The position numbers and the translations under genes are program-made. DNA of 64,000 bases, taken from CAVXJN01 sp963762165. GTDB lineage: Bacteria; Pseudomonadota; Gammaproteobacteria; JASBUN01. This document shows positions 46,086 through 54,600 of this stretch, piece after piece. The stretch's first letter is position 1; every line of letters starts with the position of its first letter. The notes under the pieces were generated by a model. It searched no databases. It was not told where the DNA came from and worked only from the letters and a program-made list of their open reading frames with translations. The stretch is taken from assembly GCA_963762165.1 (NCBI GenBank), contig CAVXJN010000003.1, forward strand, positions 1,302,001 through 1,366,000, written 5' to 3'.

Positions 46086-46109
46086 TCCGTCCTCATGACG
46101 GAGGTTTTT
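46086..46109 (+). promoter_or_regulatory. Hairpin plus T-run in the lpxC leader, overlapping the ribosome site
   Basis: The stem tccgtc (46086-46091) pairs with gacgga (46097-46102) around a 5-base loop and is followed by gg and TTTTT, ending 8 bases before the lpxC ATG. The GGAGG ribosome site (46100-46104) is partly inside the right arm. It could terminate, attenuate or hide the ribosome site. Confidence 0.5.
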
Positions 46110-46117
46110 AACTGAGA

Positions 46118-47029
46118 ATGATTAGACAGCGTACACTCAAAAATGTGATCCGCGCCACCGGCGTTGGCCTGCACACCGGCAAGAAGGTCTACTTGACCTT
46201 GCGCCCGGCCGCGCCCGATTCCGGCATCATCTTCCGGCGCGTGGATCTGCGTGATCCGGTTGAGATCAAAGCCGCACCGGAGAACGTCGGTGACACGCGG
46301 TTGTCGACCACCCTGGTTAAGGGCGACGTGCGGATTTCCACCGTCGAGCATTTGCTGTCTGCGCTTGCCGGTCTCGGCATCGATAACGCGTATGTCGATC
46401 TCAGTGCCCCGGAAGTTCCGATCATGGACGGCAGCGCCGGGCCGTTTGTGTTTCTGGTGCAGTCTGCTGGCATCGAAGAGCAGAATGCGCCCAAGCGTTT
46501 CATCCGCATCAAACAACCGGTGGAAGTGCGCGAGGACGACAAATGGGCTCGCTTCGAACCGTTCGACGGATTCAAGGTGGGCTTCTCCATCGAATTCGAT
46601 CACCCCGTGTTTCATTCCCACCAGCAACGCGCAGAAGTGGATTTCTCGACCACCTCGTTCGTGCGTGAAGTCAGCCGTGCGCGGACCTTCGGCTTCATGC
46701 GTGACATCGAGTTGCTGCGCGAACGGCAACTGGCGCTTGGCGGAAGTCTCGACAACGCAATCGTGGTGGACGATTACCGCATCCTCAACGAAGACGGTCT
46801 GCGCTACGAGGACGAGTTCGTCAAACACAAGATCCTGGATGCGATCGGCGACCTGTACCTGCTCGGCCACAGTCTGATCGGCGCGTTCAGCGGTCATAAA
46901 TCGGGCCATGCACTCAATAACAAACTATTGCGTGTGCTCTTGGAAGACCAGGCTGCGTGGGAAGAAGTCACGTTCGAGGACGCTGAAACGGCGCCGATTT
47001 CGTTCCTGCATCCCGCTCATTCGCACTAA
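46118..47029 (+). CDS. lpxC: UDP-3-O-acyl-N-acetylglucosamine deacetylase LpxC
   Basis: LpxC is the zinc enzyme that commits to lipid A synthesis. The 303-residue protein starts MIRQRTLKNVI, has the zinc ligand H78 in STVEHLLSAL, and the second metal site in KHKILDAIGD (His and Asp near residues 237-245), plus the catalytic H near the C-terminus in SGHKSGHALN. The ftsZ-lpxC gap of 251 bases carries a post-ftsZ hairpin and a leader hairpin. Confidence 0.97.
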   Translation: MIRQRTLKNVIRATGVGLHTGKKVYLTLRPAAPDSGIIFRRVDLRDPVEIKAAPENVGDTRLSTTLVKGDVRISTVEHLLSALAGLGIDNAYVDLSAPEVPIMDGSAGPFVFLVQSAGIEEQNAPKRFIRIKQPVEVREDDKWARFEPFDGFKVGFSIEFDHPVFHSHQQRAEVDFSTTSFVREVSRARTFGFMRDIELLRERQLALGGSLDNAIVVDDYRILNEDGLRYEDEFVKHKILDAIGDLYLLGHSLIGAFSGHKSGHALNNKLLRVLLEDQAAWEEVTFEDAETAPISFLHPAHSH

Positions 47030-47106
47030 TACACCGAGTCCGCGCCGCCATGCATGGGCCGGCGCGAATCCAGCGTTCCCCGGTGCTGGCGGAAACGCTG
47101 TGCGTC

Positions 47107-47559
47107 TCAACGAACTTGGCCACGACGTGCCAGCCGCAGCAAGGCGGCGCGCAGACCGGGATCTTCGATGCCGGCCGCCGACTGCTTTAGCAGTTCCCCG
47201 CTTTTGTGAGATATATCCGGGCGCGAGCGGCGTTTTGGCGCTATTGTATCAATTGAGGGGCTCACCACGACGCGCACTTGGCGTACAATAAGTCCTTCCT
47301 GCTGCTTGAGTGTTTTCGTCAGTTCCGGCACGTGAAAGCGCAGCCGTGCCGACCAAGCGGGAGAGTCGGCAGCCAGAACCAGCCGGTTGCCGTCCAGATT
47401 GGCGACGCTGCAATGGTCGGCGCAGGGTAGCGGCAGGCAGTCCCGGACGGTAGCGGTCAAACGCGCGAGCAGCCGGGTCCGCTCGGTCAAGGCACGTAGA
47501 TGCCGGTCCTTGGGCCGCAGGAGTTTCGAAAGAGACAAAGTTTTCAAGCTACGGGTCAT
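47107..47559 (-). CDS. dciA: DUF721 protein, DciA-type DnaB helicase operator
   Basis: DciA is the ancestral loader of the replicative helicase in bacteria lacking DnaC/DnaI. The 150-residue protein has the DUF721 pattern: an N-terminal basic segment (SLSKLLRPKDRHLRALTERTRLL), and a KH-like core with SVANLDGNRLVLAADSPAWSARLRFHVPEL. The start MTRSLKT at 47559 is chosen; a frame 16 codons longer reaches into the divergent promoter. It sits by lpxC/secA as in Pseudomonas and relatives. Confidence 0.85.
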   Translation of the reverse strand: MTRSLKTLSLSKLLRPKDRHLRALTERTRLLARLTATVRDCLPLPCADHCSVANLDGNRLVLAADSPAWSARLRFHVPELTKTLKQQEGLIVRQVRVVVSPSIDTIAPKRRSRPDISHKSGELLKQSAAGIEDPGLRAALLRLARRGQVR

Positions 47560-47618
47560 GGGGTCGATAATACTAATGATGAGAGCCAACCGGTTCGGCC
47601 AACGCACCGCGACCTGAC

Positions 47619-48551
47619 ATGGATATTATCCTGTTTACCAAGCGCCGTGAACGGCCCCTGACTTTTCGGCTCAGCCCGATGGGATTGTCGGGCTTGATGT
47701 CGGTCGTGCTGGCGCTGAGTGTCGCCACCCTGATCGGTGCGGGCTATTGGATTGGCGCCCGGGTCGAACGTGCCGCTTCGGTCTCCCCGGAAGTAGTGGC
47801 TTCCTGGAAGAAGGAATTGGCGGGCCAGCGCAACGCTGTCATTGCGGCGCGCCAACAAGCGCAGTCCTACGTCGATGCGCTGGCACTGCGCACCGGACAA
47901 CTGCAGGCCCAGGTCATGCGCCTCAATGCGCTTGGCCAGCGGCTTACCAAAATGGCCAATCTCGACAACGGCGAATTCGATTTCGACCAGCCCCCTGCCC
48001 AAGGCGGTCCCGAGGAAGGCGCGGACGGTTCCAATCAGGATGTTGCCGATCTGCTGGAAGCCATGGACCAACTCGCCTCGCAATTGAACGACCGCGAGCA
48101 CCAGCTGGGTGCTCTGGAAACCATGATGCTGCACAGTAATTTGCAGCGTCAGGTCTATCCCGCGGGCCGCCCCATCACCAAAGGCTGGCTGTCGTCGTAC
48201 TTCGGCAAGCGCGCAGACCCGTTCACGGGCAAAACCGAGTACCACAAAGGGATGGATTTTGCAGGCCAGGAAGGTTCCGCAGTGGTCGCGGTCGCCGCCG
48301 GCGTCGTGACTTGGTCGGGCAAGCGCTACGGCTATGGCAATCTGATCGAAATCGATCACGGCAACGGCTATGTGACTCGTTACGGGCACAACGAAAAGAA
48401 CCTGGTCAAGGTCGGGGATCGCGTCACCAAGGGACAAAAAATCGCGCTGATGGGTTCCACCGGCCGCTCGACCGGCCCGCACGTGCATTTTGAAGTGCTC
48501 CGCAATGGCCGTGAGGTCAATCCGGAGAAGTACATTCGCGCTCAGCGCTAG
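47619..48551 (+). CDS. M23 family peptidoglycan peptidase, membrane-anchored
   Basis: The 310-residue protein has an N-terminal membrane helix (residues about 22-45), a coiled-coil region (about 60-165) and a C-terminal LytM/M23 domain with metal ligands in HKGMD (near residue 209) and HVHFE (near 288). The complete HxxxD and HxH set suggests an active endopeptidase of the MepM type. It occupies the place of secM in enterics, directly upstream of secA, and is divergent from dciA with 59 bases between. Confidence 0.9.
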   Translation: MDIILFTKRRERPLTFRLSPMGLSGLMSVVLALSVATLIGAGYWIGARVERAASVSPEVVASWKKELAGQRNAVIAARQQAQSYVDALALRTGQLQAQVMRLNALGQRLTKMANLDNGEFDFDQPPAQGGPEEGADGSNQDVADLLEAMDQLASQLNDREHQLGALETMMLHSNLQRQVYPAGRPITKGWLSSYFGKRADPFTGKTEYHKGMDFAGQEGSAVVAVAAGVVTWSGKRYGYGNLIEIDHGNGYVTRYGHNEKNLVKVGDRVTKGQKIALMGSTGRSTGPHVHFEVLRNGREVNPEKYIRAQR

Positions 48552-48679
48552 CTCCCGTAACCCCCCAAAACTGTTTCCAAACTGTATCAGTCTCTTCCTG
48601 GGCTGCCCTAAACGCTGCTAAGCCGGCGTCGATGCGGTAAACTTCCGACTTTTAGCGCGAACGGACGACTTGGGGCCCC

Positions 48680-51415
48680 ATGGTCAGCAAACTGCTCACT
48701 CGAATTTTCGGCAGCCGCAACGAGCGGATGCTGCGGCGTATGTACAAGACCGTTGAACGGATAAACGGTCTTGAAGAATCCATCAGCGCCCTGAGCGACG
48801 AGCAGTTGCGCGCCAAGACGGACGAATTCCGCAATCGCGCCCAGGAGCAAGGCGAGAGTCTCGATGATTTGCTGCCGGAAGCGTTCGCGGTAGTCCGCGA
48901 GGCCGGCAAACGCGTACTCGGAATGCGGCATTTCGACGTGCAGCTGATCGGCGGCATGGTCCTTCACAGTGGCAAGATCTCGGAAATGCGCACCGGTGAA
49001 GGTAAAACCCTGGTGGCTACCCTTGCGGCCTATTTGAATGCACTGTCCGGCAAGGGCGTGCACGTGGTGACTGTCAACGACTACCTGGCGCGCCGCGACG
49101 CCGAATGGATGGGCAAACTGTACGGCTTTCTCGGTATGACCACCGGGGTCGTGGTGGCCGACCTCGCTCCCCAGGACAAGCAGGCTGCCTACGCCGCCGA
49201 TATCAGTTACGGCACCAACAACGAATTCGGCTTCGACTATCTGCGCGACAACATGGCCTTCAGCATGGCCGAGAAAATGCAGCGCGAGCTGAACTTCGCC
49301 ATCGTTGACGAAGTCGATTCCATTCTGATCGATGAAGCGCGCACGCCGCTGATCATTTCCGGCCCTGCGGATGAAAATCAGGAAGTCTATGCCAAAGTAA
49401 ACGGCCTGGTTCCGAACCTGACCCGCCAGGAAGAAGAAGACGGGCCGGGCGACTTCAGTGTCGACGAAAAGGTCAAGCAGGTCTATTTGACCGAGGACGG
49501 ACATCAGAAAGTCGAAGACCTGCTCACCGAGAGCGGGTTGTTGAACGAAGGCGAAAGCCTGTACGACGCCGCCAATATCATGCTGATGCATCATGTCAAC
49601 GCAGCGCTGCGGGCACACGCACTCTACCAACGTGACGTGGACTACATCGTCAAGGATGGCAAAGTCGTGATCGTCGACGAATTCACCGGCCGCACACTCG
49701 CGGGGCGGCGCTGGTCCGAGGGCCTGCACCAGGCGGTTGAAGCCAAAGAAGGCGTTCCGATCCAAAGTGAAAACCAGACCCTCGCCTCCATCACGTTCCA
49801 GAACTACTTCCGGTTGTACAAGACGCTGTCGGGCATGACCGGCACCGCCGATACCGAAGCATTCGAATTCCAGCAGATCTATGGCTTGGAAGTGGTGATC
49901 ATTCCCACCCACAAGCCCATGGTCCGTGACGACCGCGGCGACCAGGTCTACATGACGATAGAGGACAAGTTCGACGCCATCATCGAGGATGTCAAAGCCT
50001 CCCACACGGGCGGGCAGCCGGTGCTCGTCGGTACCGCTTCCATTGACGCTTCCGAACATTTGTCGCGTCTGCTGACAAGCCACAAAATCGCGCATGAAGT
50101 GCTCAACGCCAAACAGCACGAACGCGAAGCGCACATCGTCGCCCAGGCCGGACGCCCGGGCGCGGTAACCATTGCCACCAATATGGCCGGCCGCGGTACC
50201 GATATCGTGCTGGGCGGCAGCCTGGACGCGGATCTGGTGGCGTTGGGTGAAAGTCCTGCGCCCGAGGCCGTGCAGGCGGCGCGCGAGGAATGGCAGCGGC
50301 GCCACGACACCGTCATTGAAGCCGGCGGATTGCACATCGTCGGCACCGAGCGCCATGAATCCCGGCGTATCGACAACCAATTGCGCGGCCGCGCCGGCCG
50401 CCAGGGCGACCCGGGCTCGACCCGCTTCTATCTTTCGCTGCAAGACAATTTGATGCGCATCTTCGCCTCTGATCGGGTCGCATCCCTGATGAAGCGCCTG
50501 GGTATGGAGAAAGGCGAAGCCATCGAGCATCCGTGGGTGAGCAAAGCCATCGAAAATGCCCAGCGCAAAGTCGAAGCGCACAACTTCGATATTCGCAAGC
50601 ACCTGCTGGAGTTCGACGACGTCGCCAACGATCAGCGTAAAGTCGTCTACGAACAACGCAACGAGTTGATGGCTTCCGACGATGTGTCCGAAACCATTCG
50701 CGCAATACGTGCCGATGTCGTCAATAGTGTCATCAGTACTTTTATCCCCCCCGGCAGTTTGGACGAGCAGTGGGACGTCCCAGGACTGGAAGACGCTTTG
50801 GAGCACGAGTTCGGCTCCCGGCTGCCGATTGCGCATTGGTTGGACGAGGACGAGACGCTGCACGAAGAATCGCTACGTGAGCGGATTCTCGGATCTTTCG
50901 AGGAAGAGTACGCCAAGAAGGAGCAACTGGCCGGCGCCCATGTGCTGCGTCATTTCGAGAAGGCCATCATGCTGCAGGTGCTCGACCAGTTCTGGAAGGA
51001 GCATCTTGCAGCGATGGATTATCTGCGGCAGGGCATCAATTTGCGTGCCTTCGCGCAGAAGAATCCGAAGCAGGAATACAAGCGTGAAGCGTTCGAGATG
51101 TTCGAGGCGCTGCTGGAGCGGATCAAGCAGGAAGTGGTCAGCATTTTGACCAAAGTGCAGGTGCGAGCGGAGGAGGACGTGGATGCGGTGGAGCAACGGC
51201 GCCGCGCACCGAGTAATATGCAGTTCGAGCACGCCGAAGCGCCTGCCGCAACGGCCGATGCGGAAATGGCGCAAGAGGATGCGATGGAGGTCGCGGCCAC
51301 TGCGGGAGAACCTCACACACCGTTCGTTCGCGATGGCCGCAAAGTCGGCCGCAACGAACCCTGCCCATGCGGGTCCGGCAAGAAATTCAAACATTGTCAC
51401 GGTAGCCTGCAATAG
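48680..51415 (+). CDS. secA: Preprotein translocase ATPase SecA
   Basis: SecA drives protein export through SecYEG. The 911-residue protein has Walker A GEGKT (106-110), the helicase-type VDEVDSILIDEARTPLIIS, the TNMAGRGTDIVLGG motif, and a C-terminal zinc finger CPCGSGKKFKHCHG that binds SecB and lipids. No frameshifts occur over 2.7 kb. The 128-base gap upstream shows no SecM-like arrest peptide. Confidence 0.98.
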   Translation: MVSKLLTRIFGSRNERMLRRMYKTVERINGLEESISALSDEQLRAKTDEFRNRAQEQGESLDDLLPEAFAVVREAGKRVLGMRHFDVQLIGGMVLHSGKISEMRTGEGKTLVATLAAYLNALSGKGVHVVTVNDYLARRDAEWMGKLYGFLGMTTGVVVADLAPQDKQAAYAADISYGTNNEFGFDYLRDNMAFSMAEKMQRELNFAIVDEVDSILIDEARTPLIISGPADENQEVYAKVNGLVPNLTRQEEEDGPGDFSVDEKVKQVYLTEDGHQKVEDLLTESGLLNEGESLYDAANIMLMHHVNAALRAHALYQRDVDYIVKDGKVVIVDEFTGRTLAGRRWSEGLHQAVEAKEGVPIQSENQTLASITFQNYFRLYKTLSGMTGTADTEAFEFQQIYGLEVVIIPTHKPMVRDDRGDQVYMTIEDKFDAIIEDVKASHTGGQPVLVGTASIDASEHLSRLLTSHKIAHEVLNAKQHEREAHIVAQAGRPGAVTIATNMAGRGTDIVLGGSLDADLVALGESPAPEAVQAAREEWQRRHDTVIEAGGLHIVGTERHESRRIDNQLRGRAGRQGDPGSTRFYLSLQDNLMRIFASDRVASLMKRLGMEKGEAIEHPWVSKAIENAQRKVEAHNFDIRKHLLEFDDVANDQRKVVYEQRNELMASDDVSETIRAIRADVVNSVISTFIPPGSLDEQWDVPGLEDALEHEFGSRLPIAHWLDEDETLHEESLRERILGSFEEEYAKKEQLAGAHVLRHFEKAIMLQVLDQFWKEHLAAMDYLRQGINLRAFAQKNPKQEYKREAFEMFEALLERIKQEVVSILTKVQVRAEEDVDAVEQRRRAPSNMQFEHAEAPAATADAEMAQEDAMEVAATAGEPHTPFVRDGRKVGRNEPCPCGSGKKFKHCHGSLQ

Positions 51416-51555
51416 GCCGCCGGCGATTGCGGTGCGCCGGCCCAATAGGCGGCGCTGCCGCTGCGTGCGCACCCTGAAGGGCATAAACGCTGAGCGCCGG
51501 TGCGATAATAGTCCCGCACCGCGCCGAATCCGAGATCGCAAAGGAGCCTCGCCCC

Positions 51556-52773
51556 ATGGCGGTGGGATTACAGGAGCCTGAATCATTACTGCCGATTGCC
51601 GGCGTTCGCCTCGGTATCGCTGCGGCGGGTATCCGCAAATCCGGGAAGGACGATCTGCTGTTGCTCGAGATCGCTGAGGGTGCGTCCCTGGCCGCAGTCT
51701 TCACCCGTAATCAGTTTTGCGCGGCACCGGTCATCGTGGCGCGCCAGCATCTCGCGGCCGCCGCGCCGCCGCGGGCGCTGTTGGTGAACGCAGGGAATGC
51801 CAACGCCGGCACGGGTGAGCCCGGCATCGCGGCGGCCCAGGCCAGTTGCCGGGCGGTCGCGGAAATTGTCGGTTGTAGTGAACACCAGGTGCTGCCGTTT
51901 TCAACCGGCGTCATCGGCGAGCCATTGCCGGTGGAGCGAATCAAAGCCGCCTTACCCGGCGCGGCTGCCGGTTGCAACGCCGAAAACTGGCTGGCTGCGG
52001 CGCGCGCGATCATGACCACCGACACCGTCCCCAAAGGCTGGTCTGTTTCCAAGGAAATCGACGGTCGCAGGTTCAGCGTGACCGGCATCGCCAAGGGCGC
52101 TGGCATGATCCGTCCCGACATGGCGACCATGCTGGCGTTTCTGGCAACCGATGCCGCCGTGCCGTCTGAACTACTGCAGCGCGTTTTGGTCGACTCCGTG
52201 AACCGCAGCTTCAACCGCATCACCATCGACGGCGACACTTCCACGAATGACGCCTGCGTGCTCGTGGCAACCGGTGCCGGGCCGCTTGAAGTGGACGAGA
52301 CCGGCGCGACTGTCACCGCCCTGCGCGAAGCCGTCGAAGAAGTATGCCTGCATCTGGCGCAGGCAATCGTGCGCGACGGCGAAGGCGCGACCAAGTTCGT
52401 GACGGTGGCGGTGGAGCAGGGTGCGAATGCCCAAGAATGTCTGCAGGTCGCCTACACCATTGCTCACTCGCCGCTGATCAAAACCGCCTTGTTCGCCAGC
52501 GATCCCAATTGGGGCCGGATTCTTGCCGCCGTCGGGCGCGCTGGCGTCGAGGATCTGGACGTGGGTAGGATTTCCATTTATCTCGATGATGTGTGCATTG
52601 TCGACCAGGGCGGCCGAGCGTCGCAATACAGCGAAGCCCAGGGCGCCGCGGTGATGGCGCAGGATGAAATCCTGATTCGCGTCGTGTTGGGGCGCGGTGG
52701 CGCCGCTGAGCGCGTGTGGACCACGGATTTTTCCTACGACTATGTGCGCATCAACGCCGAATACCGAACCTGA
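51556..52773 (+). CDS. argJ: Bifunctional glutamate N-acetyltransferase / ornithine acetyltransferase ArgJ
   Basis: ArgJ recycles the acetyl group in arginine synthesis. The 405-residue precursor self-cleaves before T191 in MATMLAFLATDA, giving alpha and beta subunits. Other motifs are LLVNAGNANAGTGEPG, FSTGVIGEPLP and NDACVLVATG. A GATAATAG sequence (about 51504-51511) upstream could serve as a -10 box. Confidence 0.95.
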   Translation: MAVGLQEPESLLPIAGVRLGIAAAGIRKSGKDDLLLLEIAEGASLAAVFTRNQFCAAPVIVARQHLAAAAPPRALLVNAGNANAGTGEPGIAAAQASCRAVAEIVGCSEHQVLPFSTGVIGEPLPVERIKAALPGAAAGCNAENWLAAARAIMTTDTVPKGWSVSKEIDGRRFSVTGIAKGAGMIRPDMATMLAFLATDAAVPSELLQRVLVDSVNRSFNRITIDGDTSTNDACVLVATGAGPLEVDETGATVTALREAVEEVCLHLAQAIVRDGEGATKFVTVAVEQGANAQECLQVAYTIAHSPLIKTALFASDPNWGRILAAVGRAGVEDLDVGRISIYLDDVCIVDQGGRASQYSEAQGAAVMAQDEILIRVVLGRGGAAERVWTTDFSYDYVRINAEYRT

Positions 52774-52802
52774 TAACGGCGCGCGGGCGGCGTTTGCTCG
52801 CC

Positions 52803-53759
52803 ATGCCTGAGGGCGCTGTGATTCATGTCGCGGCCGCTGCCGTTATGGATGCCGCTGGCCGCGTCCTGGTGGCCTTGCGCCCAGAGGCCAGCCATCAGGG
52901 CGGCCTGTGGGAATTTCCGGGCGGAAAGCTCGAACCGGGCGAGCAGCCCTATGACGCGCTGCGGCGCGAGCTCCGCGAAGAGCTGGGTATCGAACTGAAG
53001 CGCGCACGACCGCTGCTGCGGGTGACTCATCATTACGGTGATCGTTCAGTGCTGCTGGATGTCTGGAAAGTGGAAGCGTTCAACGGCGAGCCCCATGGTC
53101 GCGAAGGCCAACCATTGCGGTGGCTGCCCGTCGATGAGCTGCCCGGCCTGGAAATGCCCGCCGCCGATCGCCCCATCGTCAACGCGCTGCGCCTCCCCGA
53201 TCGGTACCTGATCAGCGGTGACTTTCAAAACCGCGCGGATTTTCTGCAGCGGCTGCGTACCGCGCTGAACGGTGGCATTCGATTGGTGCAGCTGCGAGTG
53301 CCCCATTTGCAAGGCGCTGCCTACCAGGCCGTAGCACAGTGGGCGCTGACGGAATGTCATGACTTTGGTGCCCAATTGCTGCTCAATAGCGCCCCCGAGA
53401 TGGTTGGCGAAATTGGCGCCGACGGCGTTCATTTGAATGGCTCGCGGCTGATGGAATGCAAACAACGTCCCCTGCCCATTGGGCAGTGGGTCGCGGCGTC
53501 ATGTCACGATTCCGGTCAGTTGCGTTACGCAGCTTCGATCGGTGTCGATTTTGCTGTGCTTTCCCCCGTGCAGCCCACTGAGAGCCATCCCGGCGCACAG
53601 GTTCTGGGATGGGAGCGGGCGCGTCAGTTGCTCGACGAAGCAACCGTTCCGGTGTATCTCTTGGGCGGGCTGGATGTCGGCAACCTGGCCCAGGCTTGGG
53701 ATTGCGGCGCCCAGGGAGTTGCGGCGATTCGGGATTTCTGGGGCAAGGGCGGTTCATGA
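52803..53759 (+). CDS. Nudix hydrolase fused to a ThiE-like domain (MutT/8-oxo-dGTPase type)
   Basis: The 318-residue protein has an N-terminal MutT domain with a complete Nudix box (GGKLEPGEQPYDALRRELRE followed by ELGI, residues about 39-62), predicted to sanitise 8-oxo-dGTP. The C-terminal half (from about residue 135) is a TIM-barrel related to thiamine phosphate synthase, but ThiE catalytic features are altered: GADGVHLNGSRL replaces the usual HLGQ(E/D)D. It is therefore unlikely to make thiamine phosphate. This fusion is known in gammaproteobacteria. The stop overlaps the next ATG. Confidence 0.88.
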   Translation: MPEGAVIHVAAAAVMDAAGRVLVALRPEASHQGGLWEFPGGKLEPGEQPYDALRRELREELGIELKRARPLLRVTHHYGDRSVLLDVWKVEAFNGEPHGREGQPLRWLPVDELPGLEMPAADRPIVNALRLPDRYLISGDFQNRADFLQRLRTALNGGIRLVQLRVPHLQGAAYQAVAQWALTECHDFGAQLLLNSAPEMVGEIGADGVHLNGSRLMECKQRPLPIGQWVAASCHDSGQLRYAASIGVDFAVLSPVQPTESHPGAQVLGWERARQLLDEATVPVYLLGGLDVGNLAQAWDCGAQGVAAIRDFWGKGGS

Positions 53760-54220
53760 TCGGGGGGCGCTTGATCTGGTTGGCGCCGGTGATCACCGCG
53801 GCGATTCTGCTCGCCCTGATGTATCACAGCGGCAACGAGAAGGCCGCTCCAGATTCGCACCCCGGCTTTGCAGCGCCGGTGAACTGCGACCCCCAAGCCT
53901 CGCCTTGCCTGTCGGGAGGCCGGCAGCGTGGTATTGCACTGTCGTTGCCGCAGTCCGTGCCAGTGATGGCGCCGTTCCCGGTTCAGGTCCAGGTATTTGG
54001 GCCGCAGGCATCATCGGTGACCATCAACTTTGAAATGCGCGGCATGGACATGGGAATGAACCGAACGGAGCTGGAGGAAGCAGAACCGGGAATCTGGCGG
54101 GGACGAGCCACCTTGCCCGTCTGTGTCAGCGGCCGGGCCGATTGGCTGGCGCGGATCGAGGTGGAGACGGCCTCCGGCACACGCCGCGCAACATTCGGAT
54201 TTGCCGCTGGCGTGGAATAG
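53756..54220 (+). CDS. Membrane-anchored periplasmic protein of unknown function (YtkA/FixH-like)
   Basis: The 154-residue protein has an N-terminal membrane helix (residues about 5-23), a short linker with two cysteines (CDPQASPC) and a beta-rich domain with FPVQVQVFG, INFEMRGMDMGMN and WRGRATLPVC. The methionine-rich MRGMDMGMN strand resembles YtkA/FixH-like Ig-fold domains. It is translationally coupled to the Nudix-ThiE gene. No function is assigned. Confidence 0.6.
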   Translation: MIGGRLIWLAPVITAAILLALMYHSGNEKAAPDSHPGFAAPVNCDPQASPCLSGGRQRGIALSLPQSVPVMAPFPVQVQVFGPQASSVTINFEMRGMDMGMNRTELEEAEPGIWRGRATLPVCVSGRADWLARIEVETASGTRRATFGFAAGVE

Positions 54221-54387
54221 GTGCCGTTTGGCTTACCCAGCATGCCGTTTGCGATCCGCAGTCGGCCACTGCGGTGGCGTGGGATTCGGAAGCATTCGCC
54301 GCAGAAACGAAACGCTGCATCACGGCGACGCGTGGTGCGTCGGCGCCAGCCGAGGGCCGTGCTGCGTATGCGCTTGGCAGCCTTCGG

Positions 54388-54582
54388 TCAGTTCATGGAT
54401 TCCGGGTCGTCCGGCGGTGCCGGTTCCCCGGGCACTCGATGACGCTCGGCGAGCCAGTCGCCCAAGTCCATGGTTCGACAGCGCTGACTGCAAAACGGCC
54501 GCCAGCGCGATTCGTCGGACCAGACGACTTCCCTGCCACAGGTGGGGCAGCGGACGACGGTCTTTTTGCGCGTTTGCGTCAT
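54388..54582 (-). CDS. yacG: DNA gyrase inhibitor YacG
   Basis: YacG is a small zinc protein that binds GyrB. The 64-residue protein has the four-cysteine pattern CPTC near residue 12 and CSQRC near residue 31, followed by DLGDWLAERHRVPG. It lies in the coaE-zapD-yacG order found in E. coli and Pseudomonas. The 167 bases between it and the convergent gene upstream hold nothing I recognise. Confidence 0.94.
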   Translation of the reverse strand: MTQTRKKTVVRCPTCGREVVWSDESRWRPFCSQRCRTMDLGDWLAERHRVPGEPAPPDDPESMN

Positions 54583-54600
54583 GGTCGCATACCGAACCAG

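Noticed and set aside
47071..47100. Inverted repeat cagcgtt/aacgctg between lpxC and dciA as a bidirectional terminator
   Set aside because: There is a 7-bp stem but a long loop and no T-run on either strand.
48608..50863. A 751-codon open frame antisense to secA
   Set aside because: It is a shadow of the secA coding strand in high-GC DNA. It has no ribosome site and no recognisable domain, while secA is fully conserved.
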